Source of the DNA: an uncultured Treponema sp.
Lineage (GTDB): Bacteria; Spirochaetota; Spirochaetia; Treponematales; Treponemataceae
Direction of reading: 5' to 3'
DNA length: 26,231 nt
Assembly: GCA_905372235.1 (NCBI GenBank)
Contig: CAJPOF010000029.1
Coordinates: 1-26,231, forward strand
This document shows positions 7,192 to 13,967 of this stretch, piece after piece (the first letter of the stretch is position 1; the number at the start of each line of letters is the position of its first letter). The notes below the pieces were generated by a model. The model worked only from the letters and a program-made list of their open reading frames with translations. It searched no databases and was not told the DNA's origin. Position numbers and translations under genes: made by a program.

Positions 7192-7262
7192 GGTTTCCAA
7201 GAGGAAACTTGGGGCGGGGGCAGATCAGCAAGCCAATGAACGCTCAATTCTATCCCCCGCCC
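7192..7262. repeat. GC-rich inverted repeats flanking the 74-base array
   Basis: Two stems stand just left of the tandem array. GTTTCC (7193-7198) pairs with GGAAAC (7203-7208) across AAGA. GGGCGGGGG (7212-7220) pairs perfectly with CCCCCGCCC (7254-7262) across 33 bases. The second arm runs directly into the first repeat unit. No gene is visible in 7050-7191. Confidence 0.6.
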
Positions 7263-7504
7263 GCCAGCTCGCGTTTTTTCTAGAACGTGGGCAATCTTTC
7301 CGGATTGCCTCCTATTCACACGTTCTAAAACTCTGCGCCAGCTCGCGTTTTTTCAAGGGCGTGGGCAATCCTTCCGGATTGCCTCCTATTTACACGTTCT
7401 AAAACGCTGCGCCGGCTCGCGGTTTTTCAAGGGCGTGGGCAATCCTCTCGGATTGCCTCCCATTTACACGTTCTAAAACGCTGCGCCAGCTCGCGTTTTA
7501 GAAC
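7263..7504. repeat. 74-base tandem repeat, three full units and a partial fourth
   Basis: Units begin GCCAGCTCGCG (or GCCGGCTCGCG) at 7263, 7337, 7411 and 7485, so the period is exactly 74 three times. Each unit contains a hairpin such as GGCAATCC-TTCC-GGATTGCC (7364-7383 in unit two), then ACACGTTCTAAAAC. Unit one also has a nine-pair outer stem, TAGAACGTG (7281-7289) with CACGTTCTA (7319-7327), which is largely lost in units two and three. The partial fourth unit ends in GCGTTTTAGAAC, the inverse of GTTCTAAAACGC in unit three (7470-7481), and this arm contains the stop codon of the acyl-CoA synthetase gene. There are no unique spacers, so it is not a CRISPR array. Confidence 0.85.
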
Positions 7505-9204
7505 TCTTGTTTTATCTTGTCGGCGTCTTTGCCGCTGTCTTTTTCTCTTATTTCTACCCGGCGGATTTTTCCGCTTATTGTTTTTGGCAATTCTTTTACG
7601 AACTCAAAGATTCTTGGACATTTGTACATTGCCGTGTTCTCTTTTGCGAATGTCGAAAGTTCAATCTCCAAATCTTTGGGACTTTGTTTTTCATATCCGC
7701 TAGAAAGAACGATGGTCGCTTTGACAGCCATGCCGCGCTTTGCATCTTCCACGCCGGTTACCGCACACTCCAAGACTGCAGGATGCTTCTGCAATATTGA
7801 TTCCACCTCAAAAGGACTTATCCTGTAGCCCGCAGATTTTATTATGTCGTCTTTTCTTCCCACAAACCAGACGTAGCCGTCTTTATCCATGTACACATTG
7901 TCGCCCGTATGATAAAATCCGCCGTCAAAAGCGGCAGCAGTAAGCGAAACGTCTTTATAATAACCTGTCAGAAGCCCAAATGGATGTTTTTCCGAAACAT
8001 TCAGACAAAGTTCTCCCGTTTCGCCGGCGGCGACAGGTTTTCCGTTCGGATCAAGAACTTTCACGTCGTAAAGAGGATTCGGCCTTCCCATAGAACCCGG
8101 ACGAACAGGCGTATCCATGAAATTTCCGCACAGAATCGTAGATTCAGTTTGTCCGTAACCTTCGTAAATCTTTTTTCCCGTCTGCTCGAACCATTTTTTG
8201 TACACCTCTCCGTTCAGCGCTTCGCCCGCCGTAGAAAAACGCACACATTTGCTCAAATCATATTTCGACAAATCTTGACGAACAAGAAATCTGTATACGG
8301 TAGGAGGCGCACAGAAAGTCGTAAGCCCATATTGAGAAATCAACGAAAGCATCCTATCCGGCTTCAGCATGTTCATGTCATACACAAAATGAGCCGCTCC
8401 GCATATCCACTGTCCATAAAGTTTTCCCCAAGTGGCTTTTGCCCAACCTGTCTCTGCGATAGTAAGGTGAAGCCCGTCCTCAACGACCCCGTGCCAGTAT
8501 TTTGCGGTGATTATATGCCCAATCGGATAATCAAAATTCTGAAGGACCATTTTTGGATATCCCGATGTCCCTGACGTAAAATAGAGAAGCATAGGATCTT
8601 CGTTGTGCGTTGCGGCATCTCCGAGCGGTCTTGGAAATTCAGCAGGCATCCGTTCATATTCCTCGTGGAAAGAATCCCATCCGTCCCTCTTTATTTTTCC
8701 GACTGTAATAAGATTCTTCACGGAAGGAGATTTCCGCATCGCTTTTTCTATTTCGCTTTGGATATGGGGATTGTCATACGAAATAATCATCTTAACGTCG
8801 GCGGCGCAAGTCCTGTACTCTATGTCGCTTTGAAGAAGCTGATCGGTCGCTGGAATCACAATCGCCCCGATTCTATGAAGGGCATTCATGAGAATCCACC
8901 ATTCATAACGCCGGCGAAGAATCAACATCACGGTATCGCCTTTCTTGATTCCTTTTGATGTAAGCCAATACGCCGCCCGCTTGGATTCCCTCGAAATATC
9001 ATTGAACGTAAACGTATATTCCTCATCGTTGTCATCCAGCCACACCAATGCCCTTTTTCCCGGATACTCTTCGGCATAGCGGTCAACTATGTCGTATGCA
9101 AAATTAAAATCTTTGATTGTTTTTAACGCGCAGTGACATCTGAAATCATCGTAATCTTTGAAATCTCTGTCTTCTATCAAAAAATCATGGTGCAATGAGG
9201 ACAT
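7498..9204 (-). CDS. AMP-forming acyl-CoA synthetase (acetyl/medium-chain type)
   Basis: Activates a short- or medium-chain carboxylic acid to its CoA thioester through an acyl-adenylate. With the chosen start it is 568 residues, the normal size. ANL-superfamily motifs: the P-loop YFTSGTSGYPK, YEGYGQTES, TGD in YHTGDNVYM, the hinge GRKDDIIKSAGYRI, and the catalytic lysine near residue 546 in PKTISGKIRR. The WLTSKGIKKGDTV and ETGWAKATWGKLYGQW segments resemble the acetyl-CoA and medium-chain (ACSM) synthetases; the exact acid is not predictable. The ATG at 9204 is preferred over that at 9225 because AGGAG lies five bases before it. The stop codon is in the last repeat unit, so the C-terminal residues may have been set by repeat insertion. 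Single-gene unit. Confidence 0.88.
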   Translation of the reverse strand: MSSLHHDFLIEDRDFKDYDDFRCHCALKTIKDFNFAYDIVDRYAEEYPGKRALVWLDDNDEEYTFTFNDISRESKRAAYWLTSKGIKKGDTVMLILRRRYEWWILMNALHRIGAIVIPATDQLLQSDIEYRTCAADVKMIISYDNPHIQSEIEKAMRKSPSVKNLITVGKIKRDGWDSFHEEYERMPAEFPRPLGDAATHNEDPMLLYFTSGTSGYPKMVLQNFDYPIGHIITAKYWHGVVEDGLHLTIAETGWAKATWGKLYGQWICGAAHFVYDMNMLKPDRMLSLISQYGLTTFCAPPTVYRFLVRQDLSKYDLSKCVRFSTAGEALNGEVYKKWFEQTGKKIYEGYGQTESTILCGNFMDTPVRPGSMGRPNPLYDVKVLDPNGKPVAAGETGELCLNVSEKHPFGLLTGYYKDVSLTAAAFDGGFYHTGDNVYMDKDGYVWFVGRKDDIIKSAGYRISPFEVESILQKHPAVLECAVTGVEDAKRGMAVKATIVLSSGYEKQSPKDLEIELSTFAKENTAMYKCPRIFEFVKELPKTISGKIRRVEIREKDSGKDADKIKQEF

Positions 9205-9219
9205 TGTGGCTCCTAAAAC

Positions 9220-9232
9220 GGACATTATGTTC
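9220..9232. promoter_or_regulatory. Imperfect palindrome in the acyl-CoA synthetase leader
   Basis: GGACATTATGTTC is a 13-base near-palindrome with one mismatched pair, lying just after the predicted transcription start. GGACATT occurs again at 9199-9205. It could be a repressor site, but this is a weak call. Confidence 0.25.
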
Positions 9233-9246
9233 TAAAAAGATTTAGC

Positions 9247-9275
9247 ATTATCACATTTATTTTAAGCAATGTCAA
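9247..9275 (-). promoter_or_regulatory. Promoter of the acyl-CoA synthetase gene
   Basis: On the minus strand, a consensus TTGACA (9275-9270), 17-base spacer, GATAAT (9252-9247) preceded by TGT. Transcription would start near 9240, giving a leader of about 36 bases that holds AGGAG. One of the best sigma-70-type promoters in the window. Confidence 0.65.
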
Positions 9276-9439
9276 AAGTAAATGAGAATCAATGAATTTG
9301 ATTCCAAAATAGGATTTTCTATATTTTTATGTAGTTAAAATTTTCCAGCATAGAAGGCGTTTCAGGAATCAAAAATCATAATAGATACATAACATATAAA
9401 AAAACTACAGAAAATAGATAAATAAAAAGAAGCACAATA

Positions 9440-9448
9440 TGTTATAGT
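9440..9448 (+). promoter_or_regulatory. Extended -10 promoter of the candidate small RNA
   Basis: TGTTATAGT is an extended -10 (TGn followed by TATAGT). The upstream 25 bases are A-rich without a -35 match. The predicted start is near 9455, six bases before the first hairpin. Confidence 0.45.
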
Positions 9449-9454
9449 TTACTC

Positions 9455-9590
9455 AACAAAGTTGGTTTGCGTGAGCCAACGCCAAAATTTTACTTTTGGT
9501 CTCCAAAATAATAAACGCAAGTAAAAAAGATTTCTCCTACGCCCCGTTCTAGTTTTCTTCTCCTCTAGTAGAACGGGGTACTTCTTTTTA
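9455..9590 (+). ncRNA. Candidate small regulatory RNA with UCUCC motifs
   Basis: The gap 9226-9621 has no gene but holds an ordered set of structures on the plus strand. After the extended -10 come hairpin one, GTTGGTT (9461-9467) with AGCCAAC (9474-9480); hairpin two, CCAAAA (9482-9487) with TTTTGG (9494-9499); a single-stranded A-rich stretch; and a ten-pair terminator hairpin followed by a T-rich tail. TCTCC occurs three times, at 9500-9504, 9533-9537 and 9559-9563 (the terminator loop), all predicted unpaired. UCUCC is complementary to the GGAGA of Shine-Dalgarno sites, as in the C-rich motifs of some Gram-positive small RNAs, so a translational repressor is inferred. Both neighbouring genes are on the minus strand, so it is not a leader. 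I cannot match it to a named RNA family. Confidence 0.5.
9542..9590 (+). terminator. Intrinsic terminator of the candidate small RNA
   Basis: CCCCGTTCTA (9542-9551) pairs perfectly with TAGAACGGGG (9569-9578) across a 17-base pyrimidine-rich loop; TACTTCTTTTTA follows. On the minus strand no T-run follows the stem, so the plus strand is the working direction. Confidence 0.6.
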
Positions 9591-9621
9591 ACGAACAATC
9601 AGTGGAATCAAAAACTGATTT

Positions 9622-10320
9622 TTATGTGCAAGGCTTTAACCCAAGATAATCGGGAATCTCTTTCTTCTTTCTGTAGCGCAAATCCTTTGAATGAACATTC
9701 GGTCGCAATCCGTCTATGCGTTCATTTTCCGCACGAATTTGGTCTTTTATCATCTGCTTGAACACATTCATAAGTGGTTCGGGATTTGCGTTTGATGCAA
9801 GCCCAAGAGGCTGAAGTTCCTTTATAAGGTAATAGCAAGTTTCGATTGTGGAAACGCATTCCGGTCGCGGCTCTCTTTTGAAAGTAAAAATTGACCTGTA
9901 ATCGCCCGAAAAACTAAGTTTTGGAAGCCGCAAAAGGTTCGGGCTGTGCTGGATAACTTTTTTTGAACAGAACCACGTGGAATCTATAATCAAGGCAAGA
10001 AGTTTTCTACCTGCCATAGTCTCCTTGAAGCCAGGGCGGGAAGCGTTCCATGAATCTTCCGACGGATACATAAGAACAGGATAATACGACTTGTCTTCAA
10101 GAAGAGTTTTAAGACGCTCGTTCTGCGTAAAATCAACTCCGACTATTATCTCCGAGCCGCAAAGGCTGTTCTTTGCAAGAAGCCCGGTTCCGGTACGTTG
10201 CCTTTTGTATTCCTTGGGATGCATGAGGAACACGAATTTGATTCCGGAATCAAATTCTTTTATACAATCACAAAGACAGAATTCTTTAGCACGGAAACAC
10301 TTGGAACATCTTGCACACAT
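9622..10320 (-). CDS. DTW-domain protein, probable tRNA-uridine aminocarboxypropyltransferase
   Basis: DTW-domain proteins (TapT/YfiP, TuaA) transfer the 3-amino-3-carboxypropyl group of S-adenosylmethionine to uridines in tRNA. This 232-residue protein starts with a zinc-site-like cluster, CARCSKCFRAKEFCLC (Cys2, 5, 8, 15, 17). The family motif D-x-T-W is DSTW at 113-116, preceded by an IIVGVDFTQNE region and followed by PRPECVSTIET. The C-terminal YRKKKEIPDYLG tail is basic, fitting RNA contact. The ATG at 10320 lacks a ribosome site but has TGATATAAT ending seven bases upstream, so a leaderless message is likely. It is divergent from the hydrolase at 10410. The hairpin AATCAGT/ACTGATT (9597-9620) beyond its stop has no T-run on this strand. 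Confidence 0.85.
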   Translation of the reverse strand: MCARCSKCFRAKEFCLCDCIKEFDSGIKFVFLMHPKEYKRQRTGTGLLAKNSLCGSEIIVGVDFTQNERLKTLLEDKSYYPVLMYPSEDSWNASRPGFKETMAGRKLLALIIDSTWFCSKKVIQHSPNLLRLPKLSFSGDYRSIFTFKREPRPECVSTIETCYYLIKELQPLGLASNANPEPLMNVFKQMIKDQIRAENERIDGLRPNVHSKDLRYRKKKEIPDYLGLKPCT

Positions 10321-10327
10321 ACGCAGA

Positions 10328-10336
10328 ATTATATCA
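10328..10336 (-). promoter_or_regulatory. Extended -10 promoter of the DTW gene
   Basis: On the minus strand, TGATATAAT (10336-10328) ends seven bases before the ATG at 10320. No good -35 at standard spacing. The neighbouring gene has the same nonamer on the other strand. Confidence 0.6.
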
Positions 10337-10374
10337 GAAGAAATCTATTTTTTCTCATTTCAAAAATAAATGAT

Positions 10375-10402
10375 TTTACATTTTCTATTGGTCTGATATA
10401 AT
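10375..10402 (+). promoter_or_regulatory. Promoter of the MBL-fold hydrolase gene
   Basis: TTTACA (10375-10380), 16-base spacer, TATAAT (10397-10402), with TGA before the -10 making it extended. The TATAAT ends seven bases before the ATG at 10410, so the A of the ATG is about the +1 position. Confidence 0.7.
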
Positions 10403-10409
10403 TGTTTAA

Positions 10410-11249
10410 ATGCAGATTAGAGAGTTTGTTTCTAAGATCGAGTTCACCAATAAAGGGCAACTTAGTTTGTTTTTCCTTGGAACTGGAAACGCATTCACTA
10501 AGAAACTTTATGACAATAATATTCTCATAATAAAAGGGAACGAACATGTCCTTGTTGATATCGGGACTCTGTGTCCGCTTGCGTTCCGCAATTTCAATAC
10601 AAGTCTTAGGGAAATAAGAAATATAATTGTGACGCATGCCCATTCGGATCACATCGGAGGACTTGAGGAACTGGCTCTTTCAGGCATGTATCTTTACAAC
10701 AAGAAGATAAACCTTATCATCGAAGACCGATTCAAAAAATCTCTTTGGAAAAATTCCTTGAAAGGCGGACTGGGTCTTAGGGGAGAAGAAAATGTGCGCC
10801 AAAAAATGAAACTTGACGACTATTTCGACCAAATAAAACCCGTTCCGATAAAAGGAGCGCCACGGCCTTTCATGAATGTGGACATAGGAAACCTGAATCT
10901 AAAACTTTTCAGGACAAAACATGAGTTCGTTGAAAAAAACAACTGGAAGACGGGAATGTATTCCATCGGGCTTCTCATAGACGAAAAAATCATTTTTACC
11001 GGAGACACAAAATTTGACCTTCCCCTGCTGGAATGGCTTCTTGGAAAATACAACATAGAACAAATATTCCACGACTGCAGTTTTATTCCTAGCGCAGTGC
11101 ATTCGTACTACGAAGACCTCAAAACGCTTGAAAAAGACGTAAAAGCAAAAACCCTCCTTTGCCACTACGGCGACAGAATGGAATACTTTGATGTTACACC
11201 GGACGGATTTATGGGACTTGCAAAGCGCGGGATATATTACGATTTTTAA
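10410..11249 (+). CDS. Metallo-beta-lactamase-fold hydrolase (RNase Z/phosphodiesterase-like)
   Basis: A 279-residue member of the MBL-fold hydrolases. The binuclear metal site is visible: THAHSDH at 75-81, a second-ligand region RTKHEFVE near 168-175, FTGDTKFD near 196-203, HDCSF near 220 and the terminal histidine in LLCHYGD near 255. The N-terminal LFFLGTGNAF strand (21-30) is the form found in RNase Z, phosphodiesterase and related enzymes; the tRNA-binding exosite arm of true RNase Z is not obvious, so the substrate is uncertain. The start has no Shine-Dalgarno site, and the promoter -10 is seven bases away, implying a leaderless mRNA. It ends immediately before a terminator hairpin shared with the convergent tRNA gene. 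Confidence 0.85.
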   Translation: MQIREFVSKIEFTNKGQLSLFFLGTGNAFTKKLYDNNILIIKGNEHVLVDIGTLCPLAFRNFNTSLREIRNIIVTHAHSDHIGGLEELALSGMYLYNKKINLIIEDRFKKSLWKNSLKGGLGLRGEENVRQKMKLDDYFDQIKPVPIKGAPRPFMNVDIGNLNLKLFRTKHEFVEKNNWKTGMYSIGLLIDEKIIFTGDTKFDLPLLEWLLGKYNIEQIFHDCSFIPSAVHSYYEDLKTLEKDVKAKTLLCHYGDRMEYFDVTPDGFMGLAKRGIYYDF

Positions 11250-11250
11250 G

Positions 11251-11280
11251 AAAAAAAGACCGTTCCAAAAAGGAGCGGCC
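11251..11280 (-). terminator. Intrinsic terminator of tRNA-Arg, probably bidirectional
   Basis: On the minus strand, GGCCGCTCC (11280-11272), loop TTTTT, GGAACGGTC (11266-11258), with one mismatch and one G-T pair, then seven T (11257-11251). On the plus strand the same stem follows the hydrolase stop directly, but with only TTTA after it. Confidence 0.8.
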
Positions 11281-11286
11281 TTTACA

Positions 11287-11360
11287 TGATCCGGATGCGA
11301 GTCGAACGCACGACCTTCCGCTTAGGAGGCGGATGCTCTATCCAACTGAGCTACAGGATC
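11287..11360 (-). tRNA. tRNA-Arg (anticodon CCU)
   Basis: A 74-base cloverleaf on the minus strand: acceptor GATCCTG, D stem GCTC/GAGC, anticodon stem TCCGC/GCGGA with loop CTCCTAA (anticodon CCT, decoding AGG), T arm GTGCG-TTCGACT-CGCAT, 3' acceptor strand CCGGATC and discriminator A. The 3' CCA is not encoded. Base 6 (T) faces base 67 (C), an acceptor-stem mismatch. The rest pairs well. It has its own promoter and terminator. Confidence 0.93.
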
Positions 11361-11371
11361 AAGGTTCGCAT

Positions 11372-11400
11372 ATAATAGCGTAAATCTATTCTAAAAACAA
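11372..11400 (-). promoter_or_regulatory. Promoter of tRNA-Arg
   Basis: On the minus strand, TTGTTT (11400-11395), 17-base spacer, TATTAT (11377-11372). The start is predicted about five bases before the mature tRNA 5' end. Confidence 0.6.
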
Positions 11401-11482
11401 TGCCTTAATGCACAATTTTTGCATTGCACTTTCACGGCAAAACCGAAATGTGCAAGGCTCTTATTTCGATTCCAAAAATATT

Positions 11483-13162
11483 TTAGAAAAGTCCGGAGAC
11501 AATTCCGTCATCATCTACATCTATGTTCAATGCGGATGGCATTTTCGGAAGTCCGGGCATTGTCATTATGTCGCCTGCGAAAACCACGACAAATCCTGCG
11601 CCGGCATACAACTGAACATCTTTTACAGGGAACACATAGCCTTCAGGCGCTCCGACAAGTTTCGGGTCGTGGCTTATGGAATTCTGCGTTTTTGCGATGC
11701 AGACAGGAAGATTTCCATAACCCTGCGATTCAAATTCCTTCAGTTTCTTGAACGATGAAGCCTGAAATTCGACCGAAGAGGCGTGATAGATTTCCGTGGC
11801 GATTTTTTCGATTTTCTTGTCCAAAGAAAGAGAATCTTCATAAAGCGGACGGAACGAAGAATCGTTCTTGTCGCAGATATCCGAAACTGCTTTTGCAAGG
11901 GCGGAAGCACCTTCTCCGCCTTTTTCCCAAGCCTCGCACAGAACGGCTTCCGAGCCGCTTTCCTCGCAGAGTTTTTTAAGAATGGCAATTTCTTCGTCAG
12001 TGTCCGTTGAAAATCTGTTCACGGCAACTACGGACGGAACTCCGAATTTTTTGATATTTTGGATATGCGCCCTAAGATTGGAAAATCCTTTTTCAAGAGA
12101 TTTCGCATCGGGTTTTGAAAGTTCCGATTTTTCAAGGCCGCCATGCATTTTCAAGGCACGGATTGTAGCCACTATCACAACTGCGCTGGGCTTTATCCCG
12201 GACACACGGCATTTTATATCCATGAATTTTTCGGCTCCAAGGTCGGCGGCAAATCCCGCCTCAGTTACAACATAGTCTCCCGCAGCCAGCGCGCTTAACG
12301 TGGCATTTATAGAATTGCAGCCATGCGCTATATTCGCAAAAGGTCCGCCATGAACAAAAACCGGAGTTTTTTCCAAAGTCTGCACGATGTTCGGTCTTAT
12401 CGCATCTTTCAAAAGAGCCGCCACCGCACCGGTACATTTTAGCTCACCGAAACACACATTTTCTTTTCTGTAATTTTTTCCTATTATTATTTTTGAAATT
12501 CTTTCTTTCAATTCCGAAATCGAACGGCTGAGGCAGACTATGGCCATTATTTCCGAGGCGACCGTGATTTGAAAATGGTCTTCCCGTGGAGTTCCGTCAA
12601 CACGGCTTCCAAGCCCGTCCACCACATTTCTGAGCTGGCGGTCGTTCAAATCAAGGCAACGTTTCCACGTTATGCTCCTTGGGTCTATGCCAAGTTCGTT
12701 TCCCTGCTGAATGTGGTTGTCGATAAGCGCCGCAATCAAATTGTTCGCTACAGAAATTGCGTGAATATCGCCCGTAAAATGAAGATTTATATCCTCCATC
12801 GGGACTATCTGGGCATATCCGCCGCCGCAAGCTCCCCCTTTCACGCCAAAGCAAGGACCGAGCGAAGGCTCACGCAACGCTATCACTGTGTTTTTTCCGA
12901 TTTTCCTAAGTCCGTCGCCAAGTCCTATCGAAACCGTGGACTTTCCTTCGCCTGCGGACGTGGGCGTTATTGCCGTGACAAGAATCAGTTTTCCTTTTTT
13001 CTGAGAATCACTTGCAAAAAGGAACTCGCGAAGTTTTTTCATCGTAAGTTTTGCCTTGTAAGGTCCAAAAAATTCAAGTTCATCTGATTTTATGTTGAGT
13101 TTTGCCGCGACTTCACCGATGTTCGCCATGACATTTTTCTGTGCAATTTCAATGTCCGTCAA
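11483..13162 (-). CDS. fhs: Formate-tetrahydrofolate ligase
   Basis: Joins formate to tetrahydrofolate with ATP to give 10-formyl-THF, for one-carbon metabolism and, in acetogenic treponemes, the methyl branch of acetyl-CoA synthesis. The 559-residue length is standard. The P-loop is TPTSAGEGKST at 66-76; REPSLGPCFGVKGGACGGG, the GDIHAI segment, RSITWKRCLDLNDR and EAGFAADLGAEKF are all conserved. The start is TTG at 13162: GGGAG stands six bases before it, and the encoded DIEIAQ is the conserved family N-terminus, while the first in-frame ATG, 11 codons on, lacks a ribosome site. It follows the pseudouridine synthase gene by 43 bases on the same strand and is probably in one unit with it and citrate synthase. 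No convincing terminator before tRNA-Arg. Confidence 0.96.
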   Translation of the reverse strand: MTDIEIAQKNVMANIGEVAAKLNIKSDELEFFGPYKAKLTMKKLREFLFASDSQKKGKLILVTAITPTSAGEGKSTVSIGLGDGLRKIGKNTVIALREPSLGPCFGVKGGACGGGYAQIVPMEDINLHFTGDIHAISVANNLIAALIDNHIQQGNELGIDPRSITWKRCLDLNDRQLRNVVDGLGSRVDGTPREDHFQITVASEIMAIVCLSRSISELKERISKIIIGKNYRKENVCFGELKCTGAVAALLKDAIRPNIVQTLEKTPVFVHGGPFANIAHGCNSINATLSALAAGDYVVTEAGFAADLGAEKFMDIKCRVSGIKPSAVVIVATIRALKMHGGLEKSELSKPDAKSLEKGFSNLRAHIQNIKKFGVPSVVAVNRFSTDTDEEIAILKKLCEESGSEAVLCEAWEKGGEGASALAKAVSDICDKNDSSFRPLYEDSLSLDKKIEKIATEIYHASSVEFQASSFKKLKEFESQGYGNLPVCIAKTQNSISHDPKLVGAPEGYVFPVKDVQLYAGAGFVVVFAGDIMTMPGLPKMPSALNIDVDDDGIVSGLF

Positions 13163-13205
13163 TTAACACTCCCGGCATTTTCGAAAACGCCTTTATGATT
13201 AAAAA

Positions 13206-13955
13206 TTAGCCGTTCAGCAGGGAACCAATTTCTTCCTGCGTAAGTTCCCGATATTCTCCGACGGCAAGATTTTCGTCAAGCAAAAGCGGCCCGATTGAAA
13301 TCCGCTTCAGATATGCGACCTCATTCCCGACTTCAAGAAACATTCGTTTTACCTGATGGAATTTTCCTTCGCTTATCGTAAGTATGCAATTTTTTCCGTC
13401 TTTCCATTCAAGTTCAGCGGGTTTAAGCGAAGCGGCAAGTTCTTTTCCTTCAGGCGGAATCGTCATTCCTTCTGCAAAAATCTTGGCTATTCGCTCCCTT
13501 CGTTCGGCGTTCTCTTCATTTTGCAAAGTCACAAAATACGATTTTGGAAAATGAGTTTTTGGACTTGTAATCCTGTGGGTAAGAGAGCCGTCCGTCGTAA
13601 AAAGAAGAAGCCCTTCCGTGTCGATGTCAAGCCTTCCGACCAAATGCAGATTTTCTTCAAGATATGGCGTATGGAAACGTCCGTCCAGCAAATCGAAGAC
13701 CGTTCTGTGAAGACCGTCTTTGTTGGAACTTACCACGTCGACGGGCTTGTTCATCATAATGTAAAAATTCTTTCGAAAAGCGATTGGTTTTCCGTCTACG
13801 GCGATTTCATCGGAATCGGTATTTACGCAAAATCCCGGATCCTGAATTCTTGTTCCGTTGACAGTAACATCAGAAATTTTCAGGAGTTTTTTTATCGCTT
13901 TTCGGCTGCCAAATCCCTCGTGGGAAAAAACTTTGTCGATTCTTTCTGAACTCAT
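13206..13955 (-). CDS. 16S/23S rRNA pseudouridine synthase, RsuA/RluB/RluE/RluF family
   Basis: Isomerises a uridine in ribosomal RNA to pseudouridine. The 249-residue protein has an N-terminal S4 RNA-binding domain (about 2-60: RIDKVFSHEGFGSRKAIKKLL, followed by VTVNG) and a catalytic domain with the signature GRLDIDTEGLLLFT; Asp110 is the catalytic residue. KPVDVVSS (70-77) and EGKFHQVKRM near 205 are also typical. Which position is modified is uncertain: the length and single S4 domain fit RsuA (16S U516) best. The ATG at 13955 has AGGA eleven bases upstream, overlapping the citrate synthase stop codon 12 bases away, so it is cotranscribed and perhaps coupled with it. Confidence 0.88.
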   Translation of the reverse strand: MSSERIDKVFSHEGFGSRKAIKKLLKISDVTVNGTRIQDPGFCVNTDSDEIAVDGKPIAFRKNFYIMMNKPVDVVSSNKDGLHRTVFDLLDGRFHTPYLEENLHLVGRLDIDTEGLLLFTTDGSLTHRITSPKTHFPKSYFVTLQNEENAERRERIAKIFAEGMTIPPEGKELAASLKPAELEWKDGKNCILTISEGKFHQVKRMFLEVGNEVAYLKRISIGPLLLDENLAVGEYRELTQEEIGSLLNG

Positions 13956-13967
13956 ATTTCAAAAATC

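Noticed and set aside
7118..7402. Open plus-strand frame of 94 codons
   Set aside because: It runs into the 74-base repeat array, and its sequence has no protein-like features.
7263..7504. CRISPR array
   Set aside because: The 74-base units are near-identical over their whole length, with no variable spacers, and no cas genes are present.
9331..9408. TGTAGTT/AACTACA inverted pair in the gap 9300-9440
   Set aside because: Seven pairs across about 65 AT-rich bases are expected by chance; nothing else supports a structure there.
9455..9590. Minus-strand reading of the small RNA as a CsrB-like RNA with GGAGA loops
   Set aside because: The minus strand has GGA motifs in loops, but the promoter and the T-tailed terminator are on the plus strand.
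9597..9620. Terminator for the DTW gene
   Set aside because: The AATCAGT/ACTGATT stem has no T-run on the minus strand, and the overlap with the gene end is awkward; the T-run is on the plus side.
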